In this document: positions 55,324 to 63,831 of the stretch, piece by piece
Layout of the letters: each line of letters starts with the position of its first letter
How positions within the stretch are numbered: position 1 is the first letter of the stretch
Assembly (NCBI GenBank): GCA_014378485.1
Contig: JACMNO010000092.1
Location: 1 to 64,000 of the forward strand
DNA: 64,000 nt
Direction of reading: 5' to 3'
From: Bacteroidia bacterium
GTDB lineage: Bacteria; Bacteroidota; Bacteroidia; B-17B0; Aurantibacillaceae
The notes under the pieces: model-generated
The model's input: only the letters and a program-made list of their open reading frames with translations
Told to the model about the DNA's origin: nothing
The model's database searches: none
Made by a program: the position numbers and the translations under genes

Positions 55324-56723
55324 AATTGAAAATAAATAAAACGATTAGCATTAAAATCACCAAAACAAAAAATGAGGCATAGGATTGAAATATAAAATAT
55401 CGGGCTTAATATATTTGTTGAAAGAGATGAAGTTTTTAAAAGTGTATACTCTTCCTGAATTTCTTTTAAAAACAAGATTAATAATAAAAACAAGAGCATT
55501 ACAAAAAACAAACGGTCGTTTAATCCTAAAAGATGACTGAACCCGTTACAGAAGTTTACGTTGATGAATATGTGCTGGTAAATGAATAAAACATCTGTCA
55601 CATTATTCGCCCTGAATGCGATAAAGAAAATTGATATAAAAAATAGCATGTACGACCATCTTAAAAATGGAGGAATTTTTAAATATTTTTTTATTGGAAT
55701 ATGTTCCAGTAAATAAAAGATGCCATTTAATAATCCCCAAATAATAAAAGTAAAATTGGCCCCGTGCCACAAGCCGCTTAACAAGAACACAATTAAAATA
55801 TTAAATGCCCATTTTGGAACGCTCACCCTGTTGCCTCCTATTGAAATGTAAACATACTCTTTGAACCAGCTTGTTAAACTGATGTGGTGCCTTTGCCAGT
55901 ATTCGGTGACGGATTTTGATAATAAAGGACGGTTCCAATTTAAGCTTAAATTAATTTTGAAAAGTTTAGCCACTCCGGTCGCAATATCTGAATATCCTGA
56001 AAAATCTGCATACAACTGTATTAAAAATAAAATGCCCATGCACATAAATTCAATTGAATTAAAGTCTTTGGGAATATTATCAAATACGGGATCAACCAGG
56101 TAAGCAATATTATCGGCAATCACCATTTTTTTAAAGAAACCCCAAATGATTAATTTTGTGGCTGGCCCCCACTCAACATCTTTTAAAAAATGAGTTGTTT
56201 TTAACTGCGGCATTAACGTATGATGTCTTACAATTGGTCCGGCCACCATGTGCGGAAAAAATGACACATATAATAAAAAATCTTTCAGAGTGTCATCTGC
56301 CTTGTATTTCCTGCGGTAAATATCAATCGTGTAACTAATGGATTGAAAAGTATAAAATGAAAGACCGGCCGGAATAATGATATTAGTTAAAAAAGAAGGA
56401 TGATCAGTGAAGAGCGTAAGAGAAGTATTATAAAAGAATATAAAATATTTGAATATTACCAGTACGCCAATATTACTGACAATACTGATGAACAAAAGTG
56501 CTTTTCGTTTAGCTTCTTTTTCTGTTTTGGAAATAGCTTTTGCAAGGTAAAAATCAAAAGCAGAAGTGCCAATGAGTAAAAGCAGGAACCAGGGATTGTA
56601 TGAAAAGTAAAAATAATAAGAGGCGATCAATAAAAACAGATTCCGATGTTTAGCGGGCAGGCACCAGTAGACTGAAAAGACAACCGGCAAAAAGACCAAA
56701 AATATAAGGGAATTGAATAGCAT
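55320..56723 (-). CDS. MBOAT-family O-acyltransferase
   Basis: 467-aa polytopic inner-membrane protein of the AlgI/DltB/PatA family, which moves an acyl (usually acetyl) group across the membrane for O-acylation of surface glycans. Family hallmarks are ASYYFYFSYNPWFLLLL near the N-terminus, SVTEYWQRHHISLTSWFKEYVYIS, and the catalytic histidine of LSGLWHGANFTFIIWG. About eleven membrane helices are visible. It is the first gene of the operon that continues with the SGNH-like protein, PorV-like and PorU-like genes. It is divergent from pssA. Confidence 0.93.
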   Translation of the reverse strand: MLFNSLIFLVFLPVVFSVYWCLPAKHRNLFLLIASYYFYFSYNPWFLLLLIGTSAFDFYLAKAISKTEKEAKRKALLFISIVSNIGVLVIFKYFIFFYNTSLTLFTDHPSFLTNIIIPAGLSFYTFQSISYTIDIYRRKYKADDTLKDFLLYVSFFPHMVAGPIVRHHTLMPQLKTTHFLKDVEWGPATKLIIWGFFKKMVIADNIAYLVDPVFDNIPKDFNSIEFMCMGILFLIQLYADFSGYSDIATGVAKLFKINLSLNWNRPLLSKSVTEYWQRHHISLTSWFKEYVYISIGGNRVSVPKWAFNILIVFLLSGLWHGANFTFIIWGLLNGIFYLLEHIPIKKYLKIPPFLRWSYMLFFISIFFIAFRANNVTDVLFIYQHIFINVNFCNGFSHLLGLNDRLFFVMLLFLLLILFLKEIQEEYTLLKTSSLSTNILSPIFYISILCLIFCFGDFNANRFIYFQF

Positions 56724-56771
56724 CTTTTGTAAATATACAAACGATTTAATTTATATATATTTACAGCCTGT

Positions 56772-57506
56772 ATGAATATTAAAAAACATATTCCTAATAC
56801 CATCACGTGCGGTAACCTGTTTTGCGGTTGTTTAGCAATTGTTCAGGCTTTTGAAGGCAATTTAGAATGGGCTGCCTACCTTGTTTTTCTTGCAGCTATC
56901 CTTGACTTTTTTGATGGCTTTGCGGCCCGTCTGCTTAAGGTAACTTCACCTATAGGAAAAGACTTAGATAGTTTAGCGGACATGGTTACCTTTGGTGTGG
57001 TTCCGGGCATTGTTGTATTTCAGTATTTAAACGCCATTGAAGGTTCCATGAGCCAGTATACTTTTATTCTCAATGAGTATGAATGGTTAAATTATTCAGC
57101 TTTTATTCTAACTATTTTTTCAGCGGTGCGCCTGGCCAAATTTAATAATGATATTAGACAATCGGATTCCTTCATCGGCCTCCCAACGCCTGCCAATGCT
57201 ATATTCTGGTGTTCTATCATTTTTCTCCAGGATTCAAAGACCGCGCTATCCTTTATAAATCCTTATTCTATGATGGTGGGAGTCTTTCTGTTTTCAATGT
57301 TGTTGATTTCCGAAATCCCTTTATTCGCCTTAAAATTCCGTCATTTTACTTGGAGCGGAAACAGACTCCGCTATTCATTTTTAGCAATGAGTTTATTATT
57401 GTTGGTTGCTTTTCAGTTACAGGGAATACCATTGACAATTCTTCTGTACATTTTATTAAGTGTGGTGGTTGACATGATGCAAAACTCAAGAAAAAAGGCT
57501 TCCTGA
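56772..57506 (+). CDS. pssA: CDP-diacylglycerol-serine O-phosphatidyltransferase
   Basis: 244-aa membrane enzyme that makes phosphatidylserine, the precursor of phosphatidylethanolamine. The CDP-alcohol phosphatidyltransferase signature is DFFDGFAARLLKVTSPIGKDLDSLADMVTFG, i.e. DG(x2)AR(x8)G(x3)D(x3)D. About seven hydrophobic helices follow. NTITCGNLFCGCLAI at the N-terminus is typical of the bacterial PssA-II form. It precedes the ABC transporter genes by 81 nt on the same strand but is probably unrelated. Confidence 0.93.
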   Translation: MNIKKHIPNTITCGNLFCGCLAIVQAFEGNLEWAAYLVFLAAILDFFDGFAARLLKVTSPIGKDLDSLADMVTFGVVPGIVVFQYLNAIEGSMSQYTFILNEYEWLNYSAFILTIFSAVRLAKFNNDIRQSDSFIGLPTPANAIFWCSIIFLQDSKTALSFINPYSMMVGVFLFSMLLISEIPLFALKFRHFTWSGNRLRYSFLAMSLLLLVAFQLQGIPLTILLYILLSVVVDMMQNSRKKAS

Positions 57507-57587
57507 CACCACCAAAATCTATATAAGCGTACTATATCCATCATAAGCGGTGTGCTAAAATCAGCTTAATATTTCTATTTTTAAGCT

Positions 57588-58247
57588 GTGATTAAATTAG
57601 AGCAAATCAAAAAAGCCTATCATTTGAACAATACTTCTTTTGAGGTTTTAAAAGGCATTGACATACATATCAGAGAAGGAGAGTTTGTATCTATCATGGG
57701 CTCTTCGGGTTCCGGTAAATCTACACTTTTAAATATTCTTGGGATACTTGATAATTATGATTCTGGAAATTACATACTTAATAATACACTAATCAAGGAT
57801 CTTTCACAAACCAAAGCGGCACATTTGAGAAATCAATTTTTAGGATTTGTTTTTCAATCTTTTAATTTATTATCGTTTAAAAACGCTATGGAAAATGTAG
57901 CCTTGCCTTTATATTACCAGAAGGTTTCGCGAAAAGAACGTAATATAAAAGCCCTGGAGTATTTAGACAGGATGGGGTTGAAAGATTGGGCGAATCATTT
58001 ACCAAGTGAATTAAGCGGAGGTCAAAAACAGAGGGTTGCTATTGCAAGGGCATTGATTGGAAACCCAAAAGTAATATTTGCTGATGAACCAACCGGGGCT
58101 CTGGATTCGCAGACATCCATTGAAGTGATGGACATTTTTAAAGAGATTAATCAGCAGGGAAAAACGATTGTTTTAGTAACCCATGAAAATGATATTGCTG
58201 CTTTAACACACCGAACCATTCGGTTAAAGGACGGACTAATCATTTAA
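57588..58247 (+). CDS. MacB-like ABC transporter ATP-binding protein
   Basis: 219-aa ATPase of the LolD/MacB type. Walker A GSSGSGKST, Q loop FVFQSFNLLSFKN, signature LSGGQKQRVAIARAL, Walker B VIFADEPTGALDS and the H loop VTHENDI. It starts at a GTG (57588), since the conserved N-terminus MIKLEQIKKAYHL begins there and no ATG is suitable. It is the first gene of a four-gene export cassette with two FtsX-like permeases and a MacA-like adaptor. Confidence 0.92.
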   Translation: MIKLEQIKKAYHLNNTSFEVLKGIDIHIREGEFVSIMGSSGSGKSTLLNILGILDNYDSGNYILNNTLIKDLSQTKAAHLRNQFLGFVFQSFNLLSFKNAMENVALPLYYQKVSRKERNIKALEYLDRMGLKDWANHLPSELSGGQKQRVAIARALIGNPKVIFADEPTGALDSQTSIEVMDIFKEINQQGKTIVLVTHENDIAALTHRTIRLKDGLII

Positions 58248-58314
58248 GAAGTAAGATTTCAAATATAAATATTTTTAAATCTCACATCAAACTTCTAAAA
58301 TCTTAAATAAAAAA

Positions 58315-59544
58315 ATGTTCGATCTCGATAAATGGCAAGAAATATTAGGAACCATTAAAAAGAACAAACTCCGTACTTTTTTAACTGCGTTCAGCGTAGC
58401 TTGGGGAATTTTTATCCTGATTATATTATTGGCAGCGGGACAGGGTTTAAGAAACGGTGCGCAATCACAATTTGGAAATGATGCTGCAAACAGTATCTGG
58501 GTAGACGGTGGACAAACCAGTATGGCCTTTGATGGTTATAAACCTGGAAGAAACATTCAATTGACTAATGCTGATTTTTACCATATTAAAAATACAATCG
58601 ATGGAATTGATCATGCTTCAGCAGTTTATGATGGAAGAGCAGGGAAAACATTGTCTTATAAAAATGAACATGCTGGCTTTACCGTTCGTTCATGTGCCCC
58701 TGATCATTATTTACTGGAAAAGGCAAAGATCATTAATGGACGTTTTATCAATGAGAACGACTTTCGTGAATACAGAAAAGTGTGTGTAATCGGCACTCCG
58801 GTTCGGGATGCCTTATTCAAAAAAGAATATCCTATAAATAAAATGATTGATGTATCGGGAACAAGATATAAAGTAATTGGTGTTTTTAATGATCCTGGTA
58901 AAGGTGATAACGACAGGATCTATATTCCATTGTTAACTGCCCAGCGAATTTATAATGGAAAAGATAACGTAAATGTAATTTGGGCAAGTACGGGAACCGT
59001 TACCTCCGAAAAAAGTGAGATAATTGTTTCTACAATTCGGAATTCACTTGCAAAAAAATACCATTTCGATCCGGCAGATATGAATGCCGTTGGTGTGTTT
59101 AATAATAATGTTGAATATAAACGCATTATGGGATTACTGGACGGCATCAAAATTTTTGTATTCATTATTGGTATATTTACTTTAATCGCAGGTGTGGTAG
59201 GAGTCAGCAATATTATGATGATCGTTGTTAAAGAGAGAACGAAAGAGATTGGTGTCAGAAAAGCGTTAGGCGCATCACCGTTATCTATTGTCTCTCTCAT
59301 CATCCAGGAATCTGTTTTTATTACTGCCATTGCCGGATATATAGGACTCATGCTGGGAATAGGATTGGTGGAACTCATCAGGTACTTTGGATTAGAAGGA
59401 GATTTTTTTAAAAATCCTGAAGTTGATCTTTCCATTGCCATCACAGCAGTTGTATTAATAGTAATTGCCGGGGCTTTAGCGGGTTTATTTCCCGCGATCA
59501 AAGCGGCAAGAGTTGAACCGATAACTGCTTTAAGGGAAAATTAA
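58315..59544 (+). CDS. MacB-like ABC transporter permease, copy 1
   Basis: 409-aa inner-membrane permease. N-terminal helix (TFLTAFSVAWGIFILIILLA), a large periplasmic MacB_PCD domain (about 55-275), and an FtsX domain with three helices (about 285-400). The signature VVGVSNIMMIVVKERTKEIGVRKALGA is the hallmark of MacB/LolCE-type transporters. It ends 2 nt before the paralogous permease, with which it shares most of this architecture, so the two probably form a heterodimer. Substrate unknown. Confidence 0.92.
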   Translation: MFDLDKWQEILGTIKKNKLRTFLTAFSVAWGIFILIILLAAGQGLRNGAQSQFGNDAANSIWVDGGQTSMAFDGYKPGRNIQLTNADFYHIKNTIDGIDHASAVYDGRAGKTLSYKNEHAGFTVRSCAPDHYLLEKAKIINGRFINENDFREYRKVCVIGTPVRDALFKKEYPINKMIDVSGTRYKVIGVFNDPGKGDNDRIYIPLLTAQRIYNGKDNVNVIWASTGTVTSEKSEIIVSTIRNSLAKKYHFDPADMNAVGVFNNNVEYKRIMGLLDGIKIFVFIIGIFTLIAGVVGVSNIMMIVVKERTKEIGVRKALGASPLSIVSLIIQESVFITAIAGYIGLMLGIGLVELIRYFGLEGDFFKNPEVDLSIAITAVVLIVIAGALAGLFPAIKAARVEPITALREN

Positions 59545-59546
59545 AA

Positions 59547-60800
59547 ATGATATTTGAAAGAGATAACTGGCAGGAAATTTTTGCAACAATTCGTAAAAAC
59601 AAATTACGAACGTTTCTGACCATGCTTGGAGTGTTCTGGGGAATTTTTATGTTAGTAATTATGCTGGGTTCAGGAAATGGGTTAAGAAACGGAATATTAA
59701 AAGAGTTTGCCGGAACCGCTACCAATAGTTTTTTTGTTTGGGCACAGCAAACTACAAAAGCTTATAAAGGCATGAGACCTAACCGCAGTTTTAATTATAC
59801 GGTTGCTGATGCCGAAGCCTTGAAACAATTGCCGGAACTGGCTGTTGTTTCTTCTTTAAATCAATTGGGCGGTCACGAAGAAGCAAGCAATGTTATCCGG
59901 GGTTTGAAAACGGCTTCCTGTCAGATCAAAGCGTCTTATCCGAATATTTCTGAAATCACTGAAATAAAAATTTCTAAAGGAAGATTTGTTAATGATTTGG
60001 ATATAAAGGAAAAAAGAAAAGTGTGCGTGATAGGTCCTCGTGTTGTTGAATTATTATTTAAAAAGGACGAAAATGTGATAGGCGAATATATTCGTGTGAA
60101 TGGTGTGTATTTTAGAATAGTTGGTTTAACTTATATCACCGCAGGCGGCAATGAAGGCAGAGATCAGGCTCAGCAGATTTATATTCCTTTTAGTACTTTT
60201 CAAAATGCATTTAATTATGGAGATGTTGTTGGGTGGTTCGCTATTAAATCTAGGGATGGAATACCGGCCGAAGTATCGGAAGCAAAAGTGATGGCGATTT
60301 TAAAAGAAAGACACAAAATTGCACCGGACGATATGAAAGCCATAGGTCATTGGAACATGGCAGTTGAATATAATAAATTGAGTGGGCTATTTACAGGAAT
60401 AGAAATACTGGTTTGGATCGTCGGCATCGGAACATTATTAGCAGGAGTGATTGGAATCAGTAACATCATGTTGATTGTTGTGAAAGAACGAACCAAAGAG
60501 ATTGGCGTAAAGCGTGCATTGGGAGCAGTGCCTGCGCAAATCATCGGGCAAATTGTTTTAGAAGCTGTTTTTCTTACTTCTATTTCGGGCTACTTTGGAT
60601 TGGTGATTGGTATAGGTTTACTGGAAGGATTAAATGCAATGATTGGTGAATCAGGCGAAATGTTTACAAACCCTACTGTTGATTTAAAAGTTGCATTAAA
60701 AGCATTAAGTGTATTAATTTTGAGCGGAGCTTTAGCAGGATTAATTCCGGCAAGCAAAGCGGTAGCAATTAAACCGGTAGAAGCATTAAGAACGGAATAA
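59547..60800 (+). CDS. MacB-like ABC transporter permease, copy 2
   Basis: 417-aa paralogue of the preceding permease: N-terminal helix (LGVFWGIFMLVIMLGSG), periplasmic MacB_PCD domain and C-terminal FtsX domain with VIGISNIMLIVVKERTKEIGVKRALGA. The opening KNKLRTFLTMLGVFWGIF is nearly the same as in copy 1. It follows copy 1 after 2 nt and is separated from the adaptor by a 129-nt gap carrying an inverted repeat. Confidence 0.92.
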   Translation: MIFERDNWQEIFATIRKNKLRTFLTMLGVFWGIFMLVIMLGSGNGLRNGILKEFAGTATNSFFVWAQQTTKAYKGMRPNRSFNYTVADAEALKQLPELAVVSSLNQLGGHEEASNVIRGLKTASCQIKASYPNISEITEIKISKGRFVNDLDIKEKRKVCVIGPRVVELLFKKDENVIGEYIRVNGVYFRIVGLTYITAGGNEGRDQAQQIYIPFSTFQNAFNYGDVVGWFAIKSRDGIPAEVSEAKVMAILKERHKIAPDDMKAIGHWNMAVEYNKLSGLFTGIEILVWIVGIGTLLAGVIGISNIMLIVVKERTKEIGVKRALGAVPAQIIGQIVLEAVFLTSISGYFGLVIGIGLLEGLNAMIGESGEMFTNPTVDLKVALKALSVLILSGALAGLIPASKAVAIKPVEALRTE

Positions 60801-60803
60801 AAA

Positions 60804-60915
60804 AATTTCCCGCAGATATCGCGAATTAACGTAGATTATTTTCGGGAAAAAGTGATGAGAATTATAATAAGTACTTACATTTTTCCGCAATGATCTGCGT
60901 GATCAGCGGGAAAAT
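60804..60915. repeat. Imperfect inverted-repeat element
   Basis: The left arm TTCCCGCAGATATCGCGAAT, then TAACGTAGA, is an imperfect inverted repeat of the right arm (reverse complement TTCCCGCTGATCACGCAGAT, then CATTGCGGA), about 60 nt apart. This resembles the CGCTGATCACGCAGAT-type short intergenic repeat widespread in Bacteroidota. It lies between the second permease and the adaptor of the efflux cassette, within what should otherwise be one operon. Confidence 0.55.
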
Positions 60916-60929
60916 TAAATAAAAAACAT

Positions 60930-62033
60930 ATGATAAAAAAAATAATTAAAATTACATTACTGGTAATCTTTGTAGGATTGGTTTTCTGGACTTTTTATTT
61001 TCTGTATAATAAATCACAAAAACCACCGGAAGTATTTAAAACAGTGACGCCCTTTGATACGTCGATCATCAAAAAAACAGTGGCAACAGGTTCGGTCACG
61101 CCGCGCAAAGAAGTGAATATGAAATCGCAGGTAAGCGGAATTATTGAAAAATTGTATATTGTTGCCGGTCAGCAAGTAAAGCAGGGAGATGTGATTGCTA
61201 AGATCAAGATCATTCCAAATATGCTGAATCTAGCTAATGCAGAAAACAGGATCAGTGCAGCCCAAGTAAATTATGATAATGCTAAAATGGATTACGACAG
61301 AAACAAGGCATTATTTGATCAAGGTGTAATCTCCAAAACTGACATGCAGGCAAATGAATTAAGAATAAATACAAATAGAGTAGAACTGGATGCTGCTCAA
61401 AATCAATTACAGATCATCAAAGAAGGTGCTTCTAAGGCTTCCGGTTCAAGCAGTAACACGTATGTAAAAGCTACCATTACAGGTATGGTGTTGGATGTTC
61501 CTGTAAAAGAAGGAGGCCAGGTGATTGAGAGCAATACATTTAATGAAGGAACCACGATAGCTTCTGTTGCTAACATGGGTGAGATGATCTTTGAAGGAAA
61601 ACTGGATGAAAGTGAAGTAGGGAAGGTGCAGGAAAATATGGATATTGTATTAACGATTGGTGCGATCGATAAAGAGAGTTTCAAAGCAAAGCTGGAATAT
61701 ATTGCGCCTAAAGGAATTACTGAAAATGGTGCGATCCAGTTTTTGATTCGTGCTTCCATCAGTAAAGAGAATAGTTCTTTTTTAAGGGCAGGTTACAGCG
61801 CCAACGCTGATATTATTTTATCTAAAAAAGATAAGGTCATGGCGATTCCTGAGAGCGTTTTGCAGTTTGATAAAGAAAAATCTTTTGTAGAGGTAGAAAC
61901 AGGCAACCAGATTTTTGAAAAACGCTTTATCAAAACAGGCTTGTCTGACGGAATTAATATTGAAGTGCTTGAAGGATTGCAGAAAACAGATAAATTGAAG
62001 TTGCCACAGCTAATGGAAAGTAAAGAAGATTAA
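60930..62033 (+). CDS. MacA-like periplasmic adaptor (HlyD/RND adaptor family)
   Basis: 367-aa membrane-anchored adaptor linking the ABC permeases to an outer-membrane channel. N-terminal helix (LLVIFVGLVFWTFYFLYN), lipoyl-like halves at VTPRKEVNMKSQVSGIIEKLYIVAGQQVKQGDVI and the YVKATITGMVLDVPVKEGGQVIE repeat, a helical hairpin between them, and beta-barrel domain VANMGEMIFEGKLDESEVG. No TolC-like gene is in the window. It overlaps the convergent metzincin gene by 4 nt. Confidence 0.9.
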   Translation: MIKKIIKITLLVIFVGLVFWTFYFLYNKSQKPPEVFKTVTPFDTSIIKKTVATGSVTPRKEVNMKSQVSGIIEKLYIVAGQQVKQGDVIAKIKIIPNMLNLANAENRISAAQVNYDNAKMDYDRNKALFDQGVISKTDMQANELRINTNRVELDAAQNQLQIIKEGASKASGSSSNTYVKATITGMVLDVPVKEGGQVIESNTFNEGTTIASVANMGEMIFEGKLDESEVGKVQENMDIVLTIGAIDKESFKAKLEYIAPKGITENGAIQFLIRASISKENSSFLRAGYSANADIILSKKDKVMAIPESVLQFDKEKSFVEVETGNQIFEKRFIKTGLSDGINIEVLEGLQKTDKLKLPQLMESKED

Positions 62034-62656
62034 ACAATTTTCTTCCACCACAAAAAGTAATTTAAGTGCCTGTTTTTATTTAAGCTGATTTCATGTAAGA
62101 GTAATAATTCTATTTGTTTTTCCGAGAGTTTTACTGCTTTATCCATTGGAACAAGTGCTTTTTGAGCATACCAGGTTTGGCTCATCAGGTTATTTTTTCT
62201 TTCGTCTTCAGTTAATTCCTGTTCTAAACGGTGAGCTGTTAAATTAACACTTTCATAACTTGCTTTAGCATGTGGATGGTCCCAGCCCAATAAATGACCA
62301 ATTTCATGAGGAATAGTGCGGATGTTTTTGCCGGAAATAATATCGTTTACATAATATTTATTAAGTTTTATTCTTAGCCCTTTAAAATCTGCTTCTGCAG
62401 GATTGTTACCGGGAATAGTATCGACTATTTGAAATAAAATTTTCTGCGGTGAGCACTGAGATATTTTTTTAAGAATGCTAACATGAATGGACAGTTGTAG
62501 TTTGTATTTCCCTACCGGGCCATTATACACTCTGTTTAATTGAGAAATAATTGCATCCTTTAATAAAGAAAGATCAAATCGGGTAGCACTGGTATTTATA
62601 ATATCTGTGTCGATATTAATCAAAACAAATAAATCTTTTTCTTTTACTGAAATCAT
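62030..62656 (-). CDS. Metzincin-type zinc metalloprotease, no signal peptide
   Basis: 208-aa protein with the full zinc signature HEIGHLLGWDH (HExxHxxGxxH) near residues 117-127 and a downstream methionine NNLMSQT that fits the Met-turn of metzincins (matrixin-like). No signal peptide or membrane helix is seen, so a cytoplasmic site or an unconventional export route must be assumed. It follows the serine hydrolase gene by 2 nt, which points to co-transcription. Substrate unknown. Confidence 0.78.
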   Translation of the reverse strand: MISVKEKDLFVLINIDTDIINTSATRFDLSLLKDAIISQLNRVYNGPVGKYKLQLSIHVSILKKISQCSPQKILFQIVDTIPGNNPAEADFKGLRIKLNKYYVNDIISGKNIRTIPHEIGHLLGWDHPHAKASYESVNLTAHRLEQELTEDERKNNLMSQTWYAQKALVPMDKAVKLSEKQIELLLLHEISLNKNRHLNYFLWWKKIV

Positions 62657-62658
62657 TA

Positions 62659-63831
62659 TTATTTATTGCCATACATTGATAGGGCTGCATCTATGCAATA
62701 ACCAACATCCAAAGGACAGTGTGCAGTACCCGGAATTCTTCTTTTACGAGCCAAGCGGCTGATGACCAGTTTTTTTTCAGGAACACAGATCACGTATTGG
62801 CCAAGCATGCCACGCATGTAAAAAACAGTCAGGCCTTTATAAGTTGTGAGCCACCAGGAATATCCATAAGTATGATTTGGAGTGCAATCTTCTTCATTAC
62901 ATGTAAATGGTTTTATAGAAGCGTTTACAAAGTTACTGTCCAATAATTGTTTTCCTTCCCAGTTTCCCTGGTGCATGTAAAGCTTGCCCATGCGAGCAAA
63001 ATCTTTTGCGTTGCTGTTGATGCAACAAAATGCTTTTTCCAGACCATCCTTTTTATCTAGGCTCCAGTAAGCATTGTGTTCACAGTTTAAGGGAGTCCAC
63101 AGTTTTTCACTGAGGTATGTTGATAACGGTTTGCCGATTGCGTTTGCAATACAATATCCAAGTAGGGCAGTGTTACCGCTAAGGTATTTATAAATTGTTC
63201 CTGGTGTACTGGCAGAGTCTTCATAGCTGGCCGAAGCTTTCAACAAATCAGTTCCATAATAACCTTCAGCAGGGTATGAAAACGGGTTAGAATAATTCTC
63301 ATCAAAGGCAATCCCTGAAGTCATGGTTATTAAATGCTGCAGGGTAATTCCTGCACGCCAACCGGTTTTAAATTCAGGAATATAACTACTCACTGGTTCA
63401 TGAATACTTTTTATAAATCCATCCTGTATGGCAAATCCAAGTAATGCACCTGTATAGGATTTCGCCATACTGAAAGAATTGGTATGTGAAGTATCACTAA
63501 AGTTATCCCAGTATTGTTCATGAATTAAAGTATCATTTTTTATGATCACCAATGCGTGCGAAGCAACTTCTCGCATTAACTTTTCTAAATGTCCAGGTAA
63601 TTTTTTGGTGTTATACCATTTGGATAATGGCCATGGCTTTGGATCATTGGCTTCGACTTTCCTGTTCTCAAAGATATTGTATTCTGTGGCGCTCGGACCG
63701 CTTTTGCCTTTTAAATAGGTTGTTCCAATGGCTTTATATAAATACCATCGGCCCGATAATACAATGATACAATTGATCAGAATAAATATCAGTAACATAC
63801 TTCCTAGTAAATATTTAAGCAGTTTTTTCAT
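62659..63831 (-). CDS. Beta-lactamase-fold serine hydrolase
   Basis: 390-aa protein of the class C beta-lactamase/penicillin-binding family. N-terminal helix (LLGSMLLIFILINCIIVLSG) anchors or exports it. The active site has SMAK (SxxK, about residue 126), a YLSGN motif for the second catalytic tyrosine region, and a terminal RGMLGQYV strand in place of KTG-like. It may be an esterase, D-amino-acid peptidase or amidase; no lactamase activity can be inferred. The ATG at 63831 overlaps the lipB stop (ATGA), supporting it over the ORF-track start at 63852. It precedes the metzincin gene. Confidence 0.85.
   Translation of the reverse strand: MKKLLKYLLGSMLLIFILINCIIVLSGRWYLYKAIGTTYLKGKSGPSATEYNIFENRKVEANDPKPWPLSKWYNTKKLPGHLEKLMREVASHALVIIKNDTLIHEQYWDNFSDTSHTNSFSMAKSYTGALLGFAIQDGFIKSIHEPVSSYIPEFKTGWRAGITLQHLITMTSGIAFDENYSNPFSYPAEGYYGTDLLKASASYEDSASTPGTIYKYLSGNTALLGYCIANAIGKPLSTYLSEKLWTPLNCEHNAYWSLDKKDGLEKAFCCINSNAKDFARMGKLYMHQGNWEGKQLLDSNFVNASIKPFTCNEEDCTPNHTYGYSWWLTTYKGLTVFYMRGMLGQYVICVPEKKLVISRLARKRRIPGTAHCPLDVGYCIDAALSMYGNK

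Noticed and set aside
58950-59501. 183-aa minus-strand ORF opposite the first MacB-like permease
   Set aside because: Low-complexity hydrophobic shadow; no start context and no recognisable motif.
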